A DNA stretch of 64,000 nt, from contig JAPLGO010000023.1 in NCBI GenBank assembly GCA_026390115.1, positions 62,001 through 126,000 of the forward strand, read 5' to 3'. Below are positions 63,023 to 64,000 of the stretch, piece after piece (positions within the stretch are counted from its first letter, which is position 1; each line of letters starts with the position of its first letter). The position numbers were made by a program, and so were the translations under genes. Source of the DNA: Campylobacterales bacterium. Lineage in GTDB: Bacteria > Campylobacterota > Campylobacteria > Campylobacterales > Sulfurimonadaceae. The notes under the pieces are model-generated. The model was given only the letters and a program-made list of their open reading frames with translations, was not told the DNA's origin and did not search any database.

Positions 63023-64000
63023 ATGATTTATAGAAATTTAGAAGAGAAATTAAAAGAGAAGAGTGCCGAACAAGATGTATTGCTCTCTCTCTTTGACAGA
63101 GGAGCGACTGTCATTTTTAAATGGAATAACGATGAAACGTGGAGTGTCCCTTATGTTTCAGAGAGTGCTGAACGGTTGTTTGGCTATAAAAGCAGTGATT
63201 TTGTAAATAGTACTATAGGTTATATTGATTTAATACACAAAGAGGATTTGCAAAGAGTTCATAATGAGGTTGATGCTGCAATTAAAGAGGGTAGAGACTA
63301 TTTTGAGCATGAGCCTTATAGATTGCATACCAAAAAAGGTGCTACTAAATGGGTTCATGACAGTACTGTTACAGTAAGAAATGCAGAGGGTGAGATAACC
63401 CATTTTCTTGGCACTATAGTGGATATTACGGTAGTTAAAGAGAAAGATAAGCAGCTGTTGCAGCAGTATAAACTTGCTCAAATGGGCGAGATGATAAGTA
63501 TGATTGCACATCAGTGGAGACAACCTCTTAACACCATCTCAATTACTGCATCCAATTTGAACTTTGATATTATGTTAAATAAATATGATTTGTCACACAA
63601 AGAGGAAGCTCAAAAGTTTAAAGAGTGTCTTTGCGAAAATCTTAGCAATATAGAGGCTTATACACAAACACTCTCAAAAACAATAGATGATTTTAGAAAT
63701 TTTTACAAGTCAGATAAAAAATCAATGCTGCTAAACACAAGTGAACCCGTTGAAAAGGCGCTCTCTATTATAAAAGTTTCATTAATAAACAATGGAGTTA
63801 AAATCAGGCAAGTTTATAAAAGTACAAGAAAAGTTAATCTTTTTGATTCTGAGATGATGCATGTTATTTTAAACATCTTAAAAAATGCAGAGGATAATTT
63901 TATAGATAAAAAGATCCAAAATCCAAAAATAGATATTCTCTCTTATGACACGCTCTATGGTGTAGTTTTGAAAATATCAGACAACGGTGGAGGAATACCA
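63023..64000 (+). CDS. PAS-domain histidine kinase, cut by window end
   Basis: Open from ATG 63023 (RBS GAGAGGAAG) to the window end, 326 codons seen. An N-terminal coiled segment, a PAS domain (about 25-140: PYVSESAERLFGYKSSDFVN and a PAC end EITHFLGTIVDITVVKE) and a phospho-acceptor helix MGEMISMIAHQWRQPLNTISI with the His in AHQWRQPL, the form of HisKA in this group. The N-box HVILNILKNAEDNF and the first G-box DNGGGIP are visible. No membrane helix, so it is cytoplasmic. Partner regulator is outside the window. Confidence 0.9.
   Translation, partial: MIYRNLEEKLKEKSAEQDVLLSLFDRGATVIFKWNNDETWSVPYVSESAERLFGYKSSDFVNSTIGYIDLIHKEDLQRVHNEVDAAIKEGRDYFEHEPYRLHTKKGATKWVHDSTVTVRNAEGEITHFLGTIVDITVVKEKDKQLLQQYKLAQMGEMISMIAHQWRQPLNTISITASNLNFDIMLNKYDLSHKEEAQKFKECLCENLSNIEAYTQTLSKTIDDFRNFYKSDKKSMLLNTSEPVEKALSIIKVSLINNGVKIRQVYKSTRKVNLFDSEMMHVILNILKNAEDNFIDKKIQNPKIDILSYDTLYGVVLKISDNGGGIP

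Overview
The window is about 35% G+C, densely packed and carries chemolithotroph-type genes of Campylobacterota, most like Sulfurimonas or a close relative. Signs of this are the gene order rodA / rluD-like / flpA-like / trmB / ftsE / ftsX / envC-like, which matches the Campylobacter jejuni mrdB-Cj1280c-flpA-Cj1278c-Cj1277c-Cj1276c-Cj1275c block, a fused CcsBA cytochrome c synthase, a NapL-like WD40 protein, many PAS/HD-GYP/chemotaxis sensors and an extended TrmB. The assignment is an inference from gene content; no 16S gene is present.

Layout. 1-4.7 kb (minus strand): a tightly overlapping operon metY-metX-xseB-nitrilase-like-dihaem peroxidase-membrane sensor (cut by the window edge). 4.7-6.8 kb: RDD protein and guaB. 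7.0-11 kb: a broken gene with a C10 tract, a chemotaxis receptor whose start is frameshifted, an SCO protein and a NapL-like protein. 11-16 kb: gatA, DUF3465, a 43-residue membrane protein and ileS. 16-17.8 kb: cinA-like gene, a clear sigma70-type promoter and six tRNAs (Lys, Val, Asp, Glu, Val, Asp). 17.9-25.3 kb: rodA and the division/envelope operon. 25.4-33.4 kb: thrC, EAL-HDOD protein, proC, PAS/HD-GYP protein, thioredoxin and proA. 33.5-39.6 kb: cytochrome b, ccsBA, DUF2461, hemH and a HAD phosphatase, partly a haem/cytochrome block. 39.6-45 kb: mostly uncharacterised genes, including a secreted beta-propeller-repeat protein and a long coiled-coil protein preceded by a candidate c-di-GMP (GEMM-I-like) aptamer. 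45-51.8 kb: glyS, a SulP transporter with a G9 tract as its ribosome-binding region, superoxide reductase, UDG-family protein, a periplasmic protein and a thioesterase. 51.8-57.8 kb: an accessory segment with integrase and IS21 istB remnants, followed by a MarR-controlled FUSC/HlyD/outer-membrane efflux operon. 58-64 kb: ABC-F ATPase, a RimB-like/RimK/zinc-peptidase operon and a histidine kinase cut by the window end.

How the genes work together. Amino-acid biosynthesis (Met, Thr, Pro), translation (three tRNA-charging genes, tRNAs, tRNA and rRNA modification) and envelope growth (RodA, FtsEX, EnvC-like) form the housekeeping backbone. Respiratory chemistry is served by CcsBA, HemH, a b-type cytochrome, a dihaem peroxidase, SCO and NapL-like proteins, and oxidative defence by superoxide reductase. 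The most interesting leads are: a possible c-di-GMP riboswitch in front of an unrecognised protein; homopolymer tracts (C10, G9) at places where slippage would change expression; the RimB/RimK/peptidase trio as a possible protein- or peptide-tailing cycle; a nitrilase-fold protein that has lost its catalytic cysteine and lysine; and an FlpA homologue keeping part of the fibronectin-binding motif outside a pathogen. I found nothing that is clearly a wholly new system.
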